From: Bacteroidales bacterium
GTDB taxonomy: Bacteria > Bacteroidota > Bacteroidia > Bacteroidales > Paludibacteraceae
DNA: 64,000 nt
Assembly (NCBI GenBank): GCA_012837935.1
Contig: DUQG01000008.1
Coordinates: forward strand, 62,001-126,000
Direction of reading: 5' to 3'
The notes below the pieces were generated by a model. The model saw nothing but the letters and a program-made list of their open reading frames with translations. It did not search any database and was not told the origin of the DNA. Shown piece by piece: positions 7,221-17,006 of the stretch. The translations under genes were made by a program, and so were the position numbers. Each line of letters begins with the position of its first letter. Position 1 is the stretch's first letter.

Positions 7221-10031
7221 TTACATACCCATTCGCATCCCACGTCCTGGTCCCTGACCTCTACCTTCACCCGGAAACGGTGGACGACGATTATTCATAT
7301 TTTCAAGGTCTTCTTTATCTTTATCGCTGCCTCCGGCAAATTTGCTAATTCGGTACGTGAAACTTAGTAAGAAATAAGACGGTAGCGAATTGGTTCGGCT
7401 AAACTCAATAAAGTTGTCGCCCACGGTTTGATTGATATTTTGTCTTTGTTGCAAAATGTCAAATACTTTCAGCGAAAATATACCTTTTCTTTTGAAAGCA
7501 GCCACATCCACCGAAGCATTCCAAATCCATTGCGAAGGATTAAAGTTGGCATATCCCGTCTGTTTGGTAAATCCCAAATCGGTGGTGAATGTGATGGTTT
7601 TTGTTGGACGAAGTCCCAAGTTCAGCGAGCTTGTCCAGTCATAAGTTTCGGATGGCTTTTGGTTAAAGTTGTTTTTAGAATAGGAATAACGAACACCGCC
7701 CCGAAGCGCCACGTCAACAATTTCCTGCGTGTAACTGAAAGAAATATTCTCAAACACATTGTAACGAATCGTGCTGCTCAAATCACCCAACATCAGATTA
7801 TTCAAATCAATACTCTCCAGATTTACGCCTTTTTTGGTGTAACCGTATTGTTGATTTGCGCCGAAAGAAGTATTATTTGAGAAATTGAACTTTTTCAAAA
7901 AAGGCTGATTATACATAAAAAACGTGTTGGCGCTGAAAGGAATTTCTTTGGAATTTACAGTCTGTATATAGCGTTTTCCGGTAGCATCGTAAATGCTGTT
8001 ACTCGTTAGATTATCCTTCGTGGCATTACCGTTAAGTCCTACGCTAAATGAGCGGAAAGTTTCGGTGTTGTAATTAGAATACATCAGGCGCAAATTGTGA
8101 TTAAACGAAGGGTTCAGTGTAGGATTCCCCACGGTTTCGTTCATCAGGTCAGTATTGTTTTTTACCGGTTGCATTTGGCTGATAGAAGGCTGATTGGTAC
8201 GACCTCGGTAGTCTAGTCGAGCGTAGTTTCTTTTTCCAAAATTATACTGAAAACGAGCTATAGGTGCAAAGTTTACTACCTCATTTTTAAGTGGTGTTCC
8301 TGTGTTATTTCCATAAATAGTGTTACTGTAAGTCTGTGAAGGCTCGGTAGTTATCCCCAAAGTTAAGTTGTACGTAGGTTGTACAAATCGGTAATTCAAG
8401 TCTAGGCTTTCACGGAAAAACTTATTACTAAATTCGTTGCTATAATCGTTGTTTTTTACGGTATAGTTGCCTTTTGAGTCCTTATCAAATAAATCGCGCG
8501 TAGAACTTCTCATGTTTCCACTGAAATTCAATGCTGTTTCCAAAAAGTGTTTTCGTGTGTTTCCAAGCGGTTCAACAAAAGACATTCGCAAGCCAAAGTC
8601 GAAATTGTTTGATTTGTTATCGCTCATTTGATTGAGATTGATTGTGTCTTTTGAGGCAAATTTATCAGAAATATTTATTCCATTATTATCGCCTTGCGAA
8701 AAACCGGTATTGGCTCTTACAGTAAAAGTTCTGCCGGGTTTAGCCAATTTTTTATTGAAAATAAAGGTCAATCCACCGTTAATATCCAATCCGTCGCCGA
8801 TGTTATTTGACTGTCCCCAGCTTGTTGTGTCATTTTCTTGCAAATAAAGATAATTTGAATAGCTTCCCGAAAAAGAACGATTAAAACCCATATTAGGCTG
8901 AAAGATGTAAGACGTGGTTGTATCCGGTTTCCACTCCAACTCCAAACGCAGATTGCCTTGATAGTTTTCGCGACTATTTTCTCTGTTAGAACTGTTTTTG
9001 TAGGTTGTGCCTTGCATATAGTTTTCACGCTCACTTTCCGATAACAGCAGATTTTCGGAGTGATTAAATGTAACATCGCTGCCCACAATCACCTTGCTTC
9101 CCAATGGCGAATTAATATTGTAACCGAAGTTTTGTGTCTCGGTAATTCCGCTTCGTCCACCGCCAAAACCGCCACGTCCTCGTCCGCTTCGAGCAGTATT
9201 TGTATTGTTGGCACCACCTGTGATAGATGAACGCGTGTCGCCGCTCATGATATTTAAGAAAGCATTTGCATCGTATCTAAAATCGGGATTAATGTCCGTA
9301 CCAACGCCACCTTGCACGTTTCCGAATACACCTTGTCGTCTGTCTCTGCGAATCGTTAAGTTAATAATTCGCTCCGTTTCCCCATCATCAAAGCCTGTCA
9401 ACTGAGCCATCTCAGACTTCTGATCTACCACTTGTACTTTGTCAATTAAGTTGGCTGGAATATTTTTTGTGGACATTTCTTTATCATCGCCAAAGAATTT
9501 TTTACCATCTACACGTACTTTTTTTACCTCTTCTCCATTGACCATAATTTTCCCGTCTGAAGTAATTTCCACGCCCGGCATTTTCTTCAACAAATCCTCT
9601 ACAACAGCGTTTTCAGCTGTTTTGAAAGCAGCTGCGTTGTATTCTATTGTGTCGCCTTTGGTAACTACTTGTATCTGAGTGCCTGTAACTTCTACAGTTT
9701 CCAATAGCTTAGAATCTTGCTCCATCAGCAAGTCAGGAACAGTCAAATCCTCATTTCGCACTTTAATATTTGTATAATAATTAATATACCCAATCAATGT
9801 GGCATTTAGGATGTAATTTCCGTTTTTTACGTTTTTTATTTTCACAATTCCTGTGGAATCGGTTGACATACCGCTTACAAGTGTTGAGTCTTTGGCTTGT
9901 AATAACCTGACTGCTACAAATTCAAGACTTTTTCCGGTGGATTTGTCCATTACTTTTGAATGGATTGTGTGTTGTGCTTGCAGAGCAACAGAAAAAAACA
10001 AAAATAGTGTAAGAAGCTTAATCTTTTTCAT
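7221..10031 (-). CDS. Outer-membrane beta-barrel protein, TonB-receptor-like, with carboxypeptidase-regulatory N-domain
   Basis: 936 residues. Signal peptide (LFLFFSVALQAQ) then a CarboxypepD_reg-like beta domain (about 22-105: HSKVMDKSTGKSLEFVAVRL). A degenerate plug-like region follows (about 110-225: NAVVEDLLKKMPGVEITSDG, VKKVRVDGKKFFGDDKEMS). The rest is a long barrel of alternating strands (OMP_b-brl_3 type). The C-terminus is a Gly/Arg/Pro/Met tail (EGRGQGPGRGMRMGM) rather than the usual aromatic terminal strand, so the barrel probably closes before it. No SusD-like partner is adjacent. The ligand is unknown; such proteins are common in Bacteroidota. It is a single gene between two terminators. 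Confidence 0.83.
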   Translation of the reverse strand: MKKIKLLTLFLFFSVALQAQHTIHSKVMDKSTGKSLEFVAVRLLQAKDSTLVSGMSTDSTGIVKIKNVKNGNYILNATLIGYINYYTNIKVRNEDLTVPDLLMEQDSKLLETVEVTGTQIQVVTKGDTIEYNAAAFKTAENAVVEDLLKKMPGVEITSDGKIMVNGEEVKKVRVDGKKFFGDDKEMSTKNIPANLIDKVQVVDQKSEMAQLTGFDDGETERIINLTIRRDRRQGVFGNVQGGVGTDINPDFRYDANAFLNIMSGDTRSSITGGANNTNTARSGRGRGGFGGGRSGITETQNFGYNINSPLGSKVIVGSDVTFNHSENLLLSESERENYMQGTTYKNSSNRENSRENYQGNLRLELEWKPDTTTSYIFQPNMGFNRSFSGSYSNYLYLQENDTTSWGQSNNIGDGLDINGGLTFIFNKKLAKPGRTFTVRANTGFSQGDNNGINISDKFASKDTINLNQMSDNKSNNFDFGLRMSFVEPLGNTRKHFLETALNFSGNMRSSTRDLFDKDSKGNYTVKNNDYSNEFSNKFFRESLDLNYRFVQPTYNLTLGITTEPSQTYSNTIYGNNTGTPLKNEVVNFAPIARFQYNFGKRNYARLDYRGRTNQPSISQMQPVKNNTDLMNETVGNPTLNPSFNHNLRLMYSNYNTETFRSFSVGLNGNATKDNLTSNSIYDATGKRYIQTVNSKEIPFSANTFFMYNQPFLKKFNFSNNTSFGANQQYGYTKKGVNLESIDLNNLMLGDLSSTIRYNVFENISFSYTQEIVDVALRGGVRYSYSKNNFNQKPSETYDWTSSLNLGLRPTKTITFTTDLGFTKQTGYANFNPSQWIWNASVDVAAFKRKGIFSLKVFDILQQRQNINQTVGDNFIEFSRTNSLPSYFLLSFTYRISKFAGGSDKDKEDLENMNNRRPPFPGEGRGQGPGRGMRMGM

Positions 10032-10246
10032 AAAAATATCTCATTTGAAATGAACTTCATTTATTGCCTTTCGACAATTTATACAAAACTTAATTTAGAC
10101 AATAATTATTCGACAATCTTACGGTCTAAAAGTTTAAATTTTAATAATTTTATTTGTTTTTTGAAAGAAAAGTGCAATGCGGTTATAAAACTGCATTATG
10201 TATAAGAGCAACAAAAACTGCATTAACCCCATACAGAACAAATAAA

Positions 10247-10282
10247 AATCCCGGCAAGCATTATCGCTTGTCGGGATTTTTT
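10247..10282. terminator. Rho-independent terminator after glnS
   Basis: Stem AATCCCGGCAAGC / GCTTGTCGGGATT (one G.T wobble) with loop ATTATC and T/A runs on both sides. It lies just past the glnS stop on the minus strand. Confidence 0.85.
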
Positions 10283-10299
10283 ATGAGATGTTTTTATAT

Positions 10300-11970
10300 T
10301 TATTTTCTTTGCTCTTTTGCCCAGCTGTCTTTTAGTGAAACAGTACGATTGAACACCAGTTTTTCAGGCGTGCTGTCCGGATCCACATTAAAGTAACCCA
10401 AACGTTGAAACTGAAAATGGTCAAAAGGTTTCACATCTTTTAGATATTCTTCCACATAGCAGTTGGTGCGAACTTCCAGCGAATTCGGATTAAGCAGTTC
10501 GTGATAATCTCGTTCGTCTGCAGACGGATTTTCTACCGTGAAAAGACGGTCGTAAAGACGCACTTCTGCCGGAATGCTATGAGCTACCGATAGCCAGTGC
10601 AGTGTTCCTTTTACTTTTCGGTTGGCTTCCGGCATACCACTTTTTGTCATCGGGTCATATTCGCAGTAAATTTCCTCGATGTTTCCTTCTGCATCTTTTT
10701 TCACTCCAGTACATTTCACGATGTAAGCTGATTTCAAGCGCACTTCTTGACCGGGTGTCATGCGGAAAAATTTCTTCGGTGCATCTTCCATAAAGTCCTC
10801 ACGCTCCATCCAAAGTTCACGGCTAAATGCTATTTCATGCGTTCCTGAATTTTCATCTTCCGGATTATTTACTGTTTCCAAAATTTCCACTTGACCTTCG
10901 GGATAGTTGGTAATAATAAGTTTCACCGGATTTATCACGGCACTAACACGTGTTGCAGTTTTGTTAAGTTCCTCACGCAAAGTATGTTCCAGCAGTTCTA
11001 GGTCAATCGTTCCCTCTACTTTGGTGTAACCGATTTTATCAATAAAGCTACGAATACTTGTCGGCGTGTAACCTCGTCTACGAAGTCCTGTCAGCGTAGG
11101 CATACGCGGGTCGTCCCATCCGCTAACCAAACCTTCTTGCACCAGTTGCAACATTCTGCGTTTACTCATCACGGTATAAGTGATGTTCAAACGGTTAAAT
11201 TCAATTTGACGCGGACGGTAGTCGGTTTCTTGGAATTGGTCAATAAACCAATCATACAGCGGACGATGCACTTCAAATTCAAGCGTACAGATAGAATGCG
11301 TAACACCCTCAAAATAGTCGGATTGACCGTGCGCAAAGTCGTACATCGGATACACTTTCCACTTATAGCCTGTGCGGTGGTGCGGATGTGTGGTAATAAT
11401 ACGATAGATAATCGGGTCACGGAAGTGCATATTTGGTGCCGCCATATCTATTTTGGCACGAAGTACCATTTTTCCGTCCGGAATTTCTCCGTTGCTCATT
11501 TTTTGGAATAGCTCTAAATTCTCCTCCATCGGACGATTACGATACGGACTTTCTACTCCCGGAACAGTCGGCGAGCCTTTTTGCTGTGCGATTTCTTCGG
11601 CAGTTTGTTCATCCACGTATGCTTTACCGTCTTTGATAAATTTTATCGCCAAATCCCACAACTGCTGAAAATAATCGGAAGCGTAATAGACATTTTTCCA
11701 CTGGAAGCCAAGCCATTTGATGTCTTCCATAATGGAATCGACATACTCTACGTCCTCTTTTACAGGGTTTGTATCGTCAAAACGAAGATTACAAGTTCCA
11801 TCATAATCTTCTGCAATTCCGAAGTCTATGCAAATTGCTTTCGCGTGTCCGATATGCAGATAGCCGTTCGGCTCCGGCGGGAAACGAGTTTGAATACGTC
11901 CGTCATTTCTACCTTTCGCCAAATCATCTTCTACGATTAGTTCTATAAAATTTAGAGATTTTTTTTCCAT
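10300..11970 (-). CDS. glnS: Glutaminyl-tRNA synthetase
   Basis: 556 residues. Class I aminoacyl-tRNA synthetase charging tRNA-Gln. The HIGH motif appears as PPEPNGYLHIGHAK (residues 31-44) and the KMSKS motif as VMSKRR (267-272). The C-terminal half is the GlnRS anticodon-binding beta-barrel region (KVKGTLHWLSVAHSIPAEVR). The length is normal for bacterial GlnS. Cytoplasmic. Single gene, ending at a terminator; a 90-bp gap separates it from the lpxA stop codon upstream. Confidence 0.97.
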   Translation of the reverse strand: MEKKSLNFIELIVEDDLAKGRNDGRIQTRFPPEPNGYLHIGHAKAICIDFGIAEDYDGTCNLRFDDTNPVKEDVEYVDSIMEDIKWLGFQWKNVYYASDYFQQLWDLAIKFIKDGKAYVDEQTAEEIAQQKGSPTVPGVESPYRNRPMEENLELFQKMSNGEIPDGKMVLRAKIDMAAPNMHFRDPIIYRIITTHPHHRTGYKWKVYPMYDFAHGQSDYFEGVTHSICTLEFEVHRPLYDWFIDQFQETDYRPRQIEFNRLNITYTVMSKRRMLQLVQEGLVSGWDDPRMPTLTGLRRRGYTPTSIRSFIDKIGYTKVEGTIDLELLEHTLREELNKTATRVSAVINPVKLIITNYPEGQVEILETVNNPEDENSGTHEIAFSRELWMEREDFMEDAPKKFFRMTPGQEVRLKSAYIVKCTGVKKDAEGNIEEIYCEYDPMTKSGMPEANRKVKGTLHWLSVAHSIPAEVRLYDRLFTVENPSADERDYHELLNPNSLEVRTNCYVEEYLKDVKPFDHFQFQRLGYFNVDPDSTPEKLVFNRTVSLKDSWAKEQRK

Positions 11971-12060
11971 TATAATTTAGTTAATTTGTTGATTAGTTAA
12001 TTAGATTATAGTTTAAATAAATGCAGAGCACTCCAAATTAAAACAATTAACTATTCAACC

Positions 12061-12843
12061 CTAGTCGAAGTAACTTTTAATAATTCCTCGTGGTGAATCT
12101 TTTATGAAAAGAATAATTTCGTCGCGCTCTTTGGTGGCGGGAAGTTCTTGCTGAATACGTTCCAACGCGTGTGAAACATTTTTCTCTTTCGATTGGAATA
12201 TATAGCGATATACATCCTGAATTTCACGAATTTGATCGTTGGTAAATCCGCGACGACGCAATCCGATGGAATTTACTCCCGCAAATGAAAGCGGTTCTCT
12301 ACCTGCCGTTACATAAGGCGGAACATCTTTAGTTACTTTTGAGCCTCCTTGTATCATGCAATGTGCACCGATGCGTGTAAATTGATGAACTAAAGTACCG
12401 CCGCCTAAAATCGCGAAATCACCAATTTCTACCTCTCCGGCAAGTTGCGTTACGTTACCCATAATCACATTATTTCCAACAATGCAATCGTGAGCTACGT
12501 GACAATACGCCATGAGTAAGCAGTTATCGCCTACTACGGTTTTTCCTTTGGCTGTTGTTCCCCGATTGACAGTTACAAACTCACGGATAGTGGTATTATC
12601 ACCAATAATTACAAGGCTTTCCTCTCCTTTGAATTTTAAATCTTGCGGAATAGCACCAATTACAGCACCGGGGAAAATTCGACAATTTTTGCCAATCCGC
12701 ACCCCTTCTAAAATAGTTACGTTGGAACCAATGGTTGTTCCATCACCTATTTCCACGTTTTTTTCTATCGTTACAAACGGATCTATTACCACCGAACGCG
12801 CTATTTTCGCATCGGGGTGAACGTATGCTAATGGTTGTTTCAT
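12061..12843 (-). CDS. lpxA: UDP-N-acetylglucosamine acyltransferase LpxA
   Basis: First enzyme of lipid A synthesis: transfers a 3-hydroxyacyl chain from ACP to UDP-GlcNAc O3. From the ATG at 12843 it has 260 residues, the family length. Left-handed beta-helix hexapeptide repeats fill residues about 8-165 (VHPDAKIARSVVIDPFVTIE). The active-site His region reads YCHVAHDC. The C-terminal helical domain has NSIGLRRRGFTNDQIREI. A GTG at 12918 would add 25 residues that family members lack; that stretch contains a palindrome-rich spacer instead. It follows lpxC/fabZ in the same operon, 79 bp after its stop. Confidence 0.96.
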   Translation of the reverse strand: MKQPLAYVHPDAKIARSVVIDPFVTIEKNVEIGDGTTIGSNVTILEGVRIGKNCRIFPGAVIGAIPQDLKFKGEESLVIIGDNTTIREFVTVNRGTTAKGKTVVGDNCLLMAYCHVAHDCIVGNNVIMGNVTQLAGEVEIGDFAILGGGTLVHQFTRIGAHCMIQGGSKVTKDVPPYVTAGREPLSFAGVNSIGLRRRGFTNDQIREIQDVYRYIFQSKEKNVSHALERIQQELPATKERDEIILFIKDSPRGIIKSYFD

Positions 12844-12861
12844 TTTGAAAAAGTTGGAAGC

Positions 12862-12907
12862 ACGATACTTCGACAAGCTCAGTAAGCTAGCACGAAGCTT
12901 GAAGTGC
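12862..12907. repeat. Palindromic spacer between lpxC/fabZ and lpxA
   Basis: The 79-bp intercistronic gap holds imperfectly complementary blocks: ACTTCGACAAGCT (12868-12880) against AGCTTGAAGT (12897-12906). They could fold in the transcript. The block resembles the short CTTCGACAAGCTCAG-type repeats often seen between genes in bacteria. It decides against a longer LpxA N-terminus. Confidence 0.5.
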
Positions 12908-12922
12908 TTTTTGTTCACTATC

Positions 12923-14308
12923 TTATTTGTTTTTTACTATTTGTGCCATAAATTCGGCTTCGGTGGTTATTACTCCGCCAACAAAGGCATAACCTCTCAT
13001 AGTTGCCACGCCACGGCGAATTTCGTCAAGCAAAGTTACTTGGAAAACTACGGTATCGCCCGGTACTACTTTCTGACGGAACTTTACGTTATCTATTTTC
13101 AAGAAATAGGTTGAGTAGAGTTCGGGGTCTTCTATTTTGCTTAGCACCAGCAATCCTCCTGTTTGTGCCATTGCTTCTACCAATAAAACTCCCGGCATTA
13201 CAGGCTCTTCGGGGAAGTGACCCATAAAGATTGTTTCGTTTGCCGTAATATTTTTCACTCCAACAATGGTACGCTCGCGAATGTCGATGATTTTGTCCAC
13301 CATTTGAATAGGCCAACGATGCGGCAGTTTTTGGCGAATAGCTACCGTATCAAGTATAGGCGGAACGGTTTCATCGTAAATCGGTGCTTGAACTTCTTGT
13401 TTTTTCAGTTCTTTGCGAATTTGTTTCGCAAGTGCCGTATTGATTTTGTGTCCCGGATATTTTGCAATAACTTTTCCTTGAATTTGCTTTCCAATTAAAG
13501 CCAAGTCGCCAATCACATCAAGCATTTTATGACGTGCGAGTTCATTGTTGAATTTTAATTCGGTGCCGATAATTCCTAATTCGTCCACTTCTACTTTTGG
13601 TTGATCCATCAATTCGGCTAATTTATTTAATTCTTCCTGTGGCATTTCCTGGTCGTAAATAACGATGGCATTTTCCAAATCCCCACCTTTTATCAAGTTC
13701 ATACCTAATAAAGGTGCAATTTCACGCACGAAAACAAAAGTACGTGCATCGGCAATTTCCTTCCCGAAATCTTTCAAACTATCCAAAGCGGCATATTGGG
13801 GGGCTACTACAGGTGAATTATAATCCACATAAACATCAATACTAAATTCATCGTCAGGCAAAATCATGATTTTTGCACCGCTTTCTTCATCAGAAAACTC
13901 CACTTTTTGACGAACTATATAAACGTCTTTTTCCATTTTTTCCAGTTCTTTTACACCTGCTTCCGCAATGGCTCTGTAGTAGGGTCCTGCACTTCCGTCC
14001 AAAATAGGGAACTCCGGTGCATCTACCTCTATTAAGCAGTTGTCTATTTCATGAGCATAAAGTGCTGACATGGCATGTTCAATGGTACCAACCTGCATAT
14101 TGCCTCGTTTCAAAATCGTGCCACGAACGGTAGAATTTACATAATCTGCTAATGCAGGAATGTCCGGTTGACCTTCCAAATCAACGCGTTTGATACGAAT
14201 ACCGTGATTTGCTTCGGCGGGATGAAATTTAATGTGAATTTCTAAACCGGTGTGAAGTCCTTTGCCTTTCAGTTCGAAAGATGAATTGAGAGTCTTTTGT
14301 AGTAACAT
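12923..14308 (-). CDS. lpxC/fabZ: Fused UDP-3-O-acyl-GlcNAc deacetylase / 3-hydroxyacyl-ACP dehydratase
   Basis: 461 residues carrying two enzymes in one chain, a fusion known in Bacteroidota. LpxC part (about 1-305): zinc ligands His78 (GTIEHAMSALYAHEIDN), His260 and Asp264 (LARHKMLDVIGDL), catalytic His287 (YPGHKINT). It removes the acetyl group in the committed step of lipid A synthesis. FabZ part (about 320-461): hot-dog fold with His364 in GHFPEEPVMPG and Glu378 in LLVEAMAQ, dehydrating 3-hydroxyacyl-ACP. The fusion couples two competing users of hydroxyacyl-ACP. It is the middle gene of lpxD - lpxC/fabZ - lpxA. The spacer to lpxD is 205 bp. Confidence 0.97.
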   Translation of the reverse strand: MLLQKTLNSSFELKGKGLHTGLEIHIKFHPAEANHGIRIKRVDLEGQPDIPALADYVNSTVRGTILKRGNMQVGTIEHAMSALYAHEIDNCLIEVDAPEFPILDGSAGPYYRAIAEAGVKELEKMEKDVYIVRQKVEFSDEESGAKIMILPDDEFSIDVYVDYNSPVVAPQYAALDSLKDFGKEIADARTFVFVREIAPLLGMNLIKGGDLENAIVIYDQEMPQEELNKLAELMDQPKVEVDELGIIGTELKFNNELARHKMLDVIGDLALIGKQIQGKVIAKYPGHKINTALAKQIRKELKKQEVQAPIYDETVPPILDTVAIRQKLPHRWPIQMVDKIIDIRERTIVGVKNITANETIFMGHFPEEPVMPGVLLVEAMAQTGGLLVLSKIEDPELYSTYFLKIDNVKFRQKVVPGDTVVFQVTLLDEIRRGVATMRGYAFVGGVITTEAEFMAQIVKNK

Positions 14309-14513
14309 GTTTTTAAGTTTGATGTGTGATACTTGATGCTTGATGCTTGATGTTGGGTGTATGATGTTGCATTTATTGATAAAGATAAAGCTTGTTACGG
14401 TTTTTACGGTGTCAAAGTTTTTCTAAATGCAGTTATCATATTCATCAACAAATAAGCATCTTTATAATTATCATTTTCTTCTTTTGAAAATTTCTTATAT
14501 AAGCTATAAACAG
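14309..14513. other. 205-bp spacer between lpxD and lpxC/fabZ with short direct repeats
   Basis: The part next to lpxC holds a run of imperfect direct repeats of about 7 bases (GATGCTTGATGCTTGATG, around 14335-14352). No coding region and no clear terminator. Possible internal promoter: a partial TATCTTTA on the minus strand near 14385. Confidence 0.4.
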
Positions 14514-15551
14514 CTATTTTTCTTTTTCGGCGTCGTATGCTTTTTGCAGTTCATAAACTATTCTTTGAAGCTCCGGCAGATTCTTATACACTACCGAAGC
14601 TCTGCGGAATATGTTTACCGGTACTGCGGGATAACCTTGCATAACGCTTTTGGGTTCTTTTACTGAATTAGGAACTCCTGTTTGAGCACCGAAAACACAT
14701 CTATCAGCTATTTCGATGTGTCCGGCAATTCCAACTTGTCCGGCAAGAACGCAATTCTCACCAATCGTAGATGAGCCTGCAACACCCGATTGCGAAGCGA
14801 TGACCGTATTTTTCTTTACCTCAACATTATGCGCTATCTGAACCAAATTATCCAACTTCACGCCTTGACGAATTATCGTACTACCCAAAGTTGCACGGTC
14901 GATTGTTGTATTCGCACCAATTTCCACATTATCCTCAATAATCACATTTCCCACTTGTGGAATTTTACGGTACGAGCCATCCGGTGTCGGTGCAAAGCCA
15001 AAACCATCGGAACCGACAACTGCTCCGGCATGCAAAATACAATTTTTACCGATTACACATTCTTTTTCCACTTTTACTCCGGCATGAAGCTCTGTGTTTT
15101 CACCGACTTTAGCGTTTTCGCCGATATAACTGTTGGCATCAATAGATACGTAATTGCCTATTTCAGCACCTTCGCCGACATATACAAATGGGGCAATGTA
15201 AACGTTTATACCGATTTTTGCCGTAGGCGAAATAAATGCTTGTGGCGAAATTCCGTTTTTCTTCGGTTTCATCTGCTCAACCCAACCCAGCAACATTGCC
15301 AATGCCTCATAAGCACTATCTACTTGAATAAGTGTCGGTTTAACCTCTTTTTCCGGTTCAAAGTCCTTATTTACAAGTACGATACTCGCGTTTGTATCGT
15401 ATATAAAGTGACTGTATTTGGGGTTTGAAAGGAAACTCAATGTCCCTTCTTCGCCATTTTCAATAGCAGAGAACCCGCTCACTTTCACGTCGGGGTTACC
15501 GATAATATTACCCTTTAAATATTCAGAAATCTGTTTGGCTGAAAATTCCAT
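14514..15551 (-). CDS. lpxD: UDP-3-O-acylglucosamine N-acyltransferase LpxD
   Basis: 345 residues, normal length. Third step of lipid A synthesis: adds the N-linked 3-hydroxyacyl chain. N-terminal uridine-binding domain (about 1-100: [20 protein letters not shown]). A hexapeptide-repeat left-handed helix (about 100-300) carries the catalytic His in VQIAHNVEV and the signature [21 protein letters not shown] short C-terminal helix follows. Promoter-proximal gene of the lpxD-lpxC/fabZ-lpxA cluster. Confidence 0.96.
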   Translation of the reverse strand: MEFSAKQISEYLKGNIIGNPDVKVSGFSAIENGEEGTLSFLSNPKYSHFIYDTNASIVLVNKDFEPEKEVKPTLIQVDSAYEALAMLLGWVEQMKPKKNGISPQAFISPTAKIGINVYIAPFVYVGEGAEIGNYVSIDANSYIGENAKVGENTELHAGVKVEKECVIGKNCILHAGAVVGSDGFGFAPTPDGSYRKIPQVGNVIIEDNVEIGANTTIDRATLGSTIIRQGVKLDNLVQIAHNVEVKKNTVIASQSGVAGSSTIGENCVLAGQVGIAGHIEIADRCVFGAQTGVPNSVKEPKSVMQGYPAVPVNIFRRASVVYKNLPELQRIVYELQKAYDAEKEK

Positions 15552-15659
15552 AACTTAAAATCCTATCAATCTGTCTTTTAAGACAATTTAATATAAGGTT
15601 GATTTTTGTTAACTATCTAATTGTCAGTCTGTTTCTAAAAGTCAACCTGTTTTAGAGTG

Positions 15660-15667
15660 CAAAATTA
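15660..15667 (-). promoter_or_regulatory. -7 promoter element TAATTTTG upstream of lpxD
   Basis: The minus strand reads TAATTTTGCA, matching TAnnTTTG, about 108 bases before the lpxD ATG. It probably drives the lpx cluster with a ~95-base leader. Confidence 0.55.
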
Positions 15668-15724
15668 CAAAACTATTTCCAATATTTGGGTATTATGTGC
15701 GAAAAAAGCCGTTTTGTAGTGATA

Positions 15725-15758
15725 TAAAAAAAAGAGCCGTTTCGTTCTGAGACAGCTC
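15725..15758 (-). terminator. Rho-independent terminator after the AAA ATPase gene
   Basis: On the minus strand GAGCTGTCTC / GAAACGGCTC pair with one mismatch and one wobble around a 5-base loop, followed by eight or more T residues. It separates the ATPase gene from the lpxD promoter. Confidence 0.65.
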
Positions 15759-15806
15759 CTTTATTGAATTTAACAAAATAATTTGTTGTATTTTCATTTC
15801 AAAATG

Positions 15807-16976
15807 CTAATATCCCAATCCAAATTGCCATAGCGGAACCACATTTAAAAATCCATACTCAATATCGTCTTTGACAACAAAACTATTTGGCGTATTTTGA
15901 ATTTGTTTTTGACTTTTGTTTTTTCCTCCAATCTCAAAAGTTATATCACCTATTAGAAAATCAGATGTTTTTGATGAAATAACTTCGGCGTAAACACGCG
16001 TTTGATTTAGGAAAAATGTTTCTCGTATATTTCCGATATTGGCATTTTCTTGTGCTAAATTATGGATTAGGTTGGTGTTTTCCAAATAGACTTTCTCTAC
16101 TTTTCCAAGTCCTCTTATTCCACCCGTTTCATCCCGAAGTTGCATGATTAGCCCTGCTTCTTCGATATAAAGGAAGTAGTCGGCAATATTGTTTCGGCTT
16201 GCACCGATAATTTGAGCAATTTTACTGAAATTTGGTTTGAATGGTGTGCTTTTAGCAACAATCATAAGCAGTTTTTTTAGCTTTCGACCGGTTGCAACAT
16301 TCATTCCGGCATATTGCGGAATGTCGTTTTCCAAAGTTTGATTTAATATTTGCGTTAAGCGAAAATCATAGCCGTCTTTCATTGCAAAAGGATAATAGCC
16401 TTTCGCCAAATACGATTGAAACAACGGTAGCGGATGCTTCAATTCCGGAATATCTACTTTGTGCGAAATGATTTCTTCCAATGTGTAAATCGGTACTTTA
16501 ATTTGATGAAATAGTTGCAAGTATTCTCTAAATGAAAGCCCGTACATTTCATACATTATTGCTCTGCGACTCAAATCGGAAACGCCTTTATTAATATCCA
16601 AAATAGACGAACCGGTAAAAACTACATTCAGTTCGGCGTGGTAATCGTAAATTAATTTCAGCTCTTTCGACCAGTTTTCGTATTTGTGGATTTCGTCGAT
16701 AAACAGATATTTTCCGCCCATTTTAGAAAATTCATCCGCTAAATCCAGCAGTCTGTGTTCGGCAAAATAAAAATCTTCCGCTGTTACATAAAGAGCTTCC
16801 TTTGGATTTAGATTTTCTTTAATGTGTTGTAAAACAAGGGTTGTTTTTCCCACACCGCGAGCTCCGAGCAAACCAATAAGCCGACTGTTCCAATCTATTT
16901 TGGAATAGAAATAGCGACGAAAATCAAGTTTTGTTTCTCGCAGTAACTTGTTGAAATATGCAAAAAGTCCTTCCAT
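15807..16976 (-). CDS. AAA ATPase of the AAA_14 / DUF4143 type
   Basis: 389 residues from the ATG at 16976. Walker A is GARGVGKTTLVLQ (about residues 36-48), Walker B/DEAD-like box is FIDEIHKYENW, then a sensor-type VVFTGSSI. The C-terminal third is the DUF4143 region, with FEIGGKNKSQKQI near the end. Members are cytoplasmic and of unclear role; many occur in many copies per genome. A GTG at 17012 would add 12 residues but includes the TATCTTTG promoter element, so the ATG is preferred. The 5' region carries four phased 32-bp dyad repeats, the most unusual feature of this gene. Confidence 0.88.
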   Translation of the reverse strand: MEGLFAYFNKLLRETKLDFRRYFYSKIDWNSRLIGLLGARGVGKTTLVLQHIKENLNPKEALYVTAEDFYFAEHRLLDLADEFSKMGGKYLFIDEIHKYENWSKELKLIYDYHAELNVVFTGSSILDINKGVSDLSRRAIMYEMYGLSFREYLQLFHQIKVPIYTLEEIISHKVDIPELKHPLPLFQSYLAKGYYPFAMKDGYDFRLTQILNQTLENDIPQYAGMNVATGRKLKKLLMIVAKSTPFKPNFSKIAQIIGASRNNIADYFLYIEEAGLIMQLRDETGGIRGLGKVEKVYLENTNLIHNLAQENANIGNIRETFFLNQTRVYAEVISSKTSDFLIGDITFEIGGKNKSQKQIQNTPNSFVVKDDIEYGFLNVVPLWQFGLGY

Positions 16977-16991
16977 TTTTATTCTTTTTTG

Positions 16992-16999
16992 CAAAGATA
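16992..16999 (-). promoter_or_regulatory. -7 promoter element TATCTTTG for the AAA ATPase gene
   Basis: Minus strand TATCTTTGCA, 16 bases before the ATG at 16976, implies a leader of only a few bases. The first dyad of the repeat array (17007-17025) starts eight bases upstream and covers the -33 region. Confidence 0.65.
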
Positions 17000-17006
17000 C
17001 AACAAT

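Noticed and set aside
14790..15428. 212-residue plus-strand reading frame
   Set aside because: Antisense shadow of lpxD.
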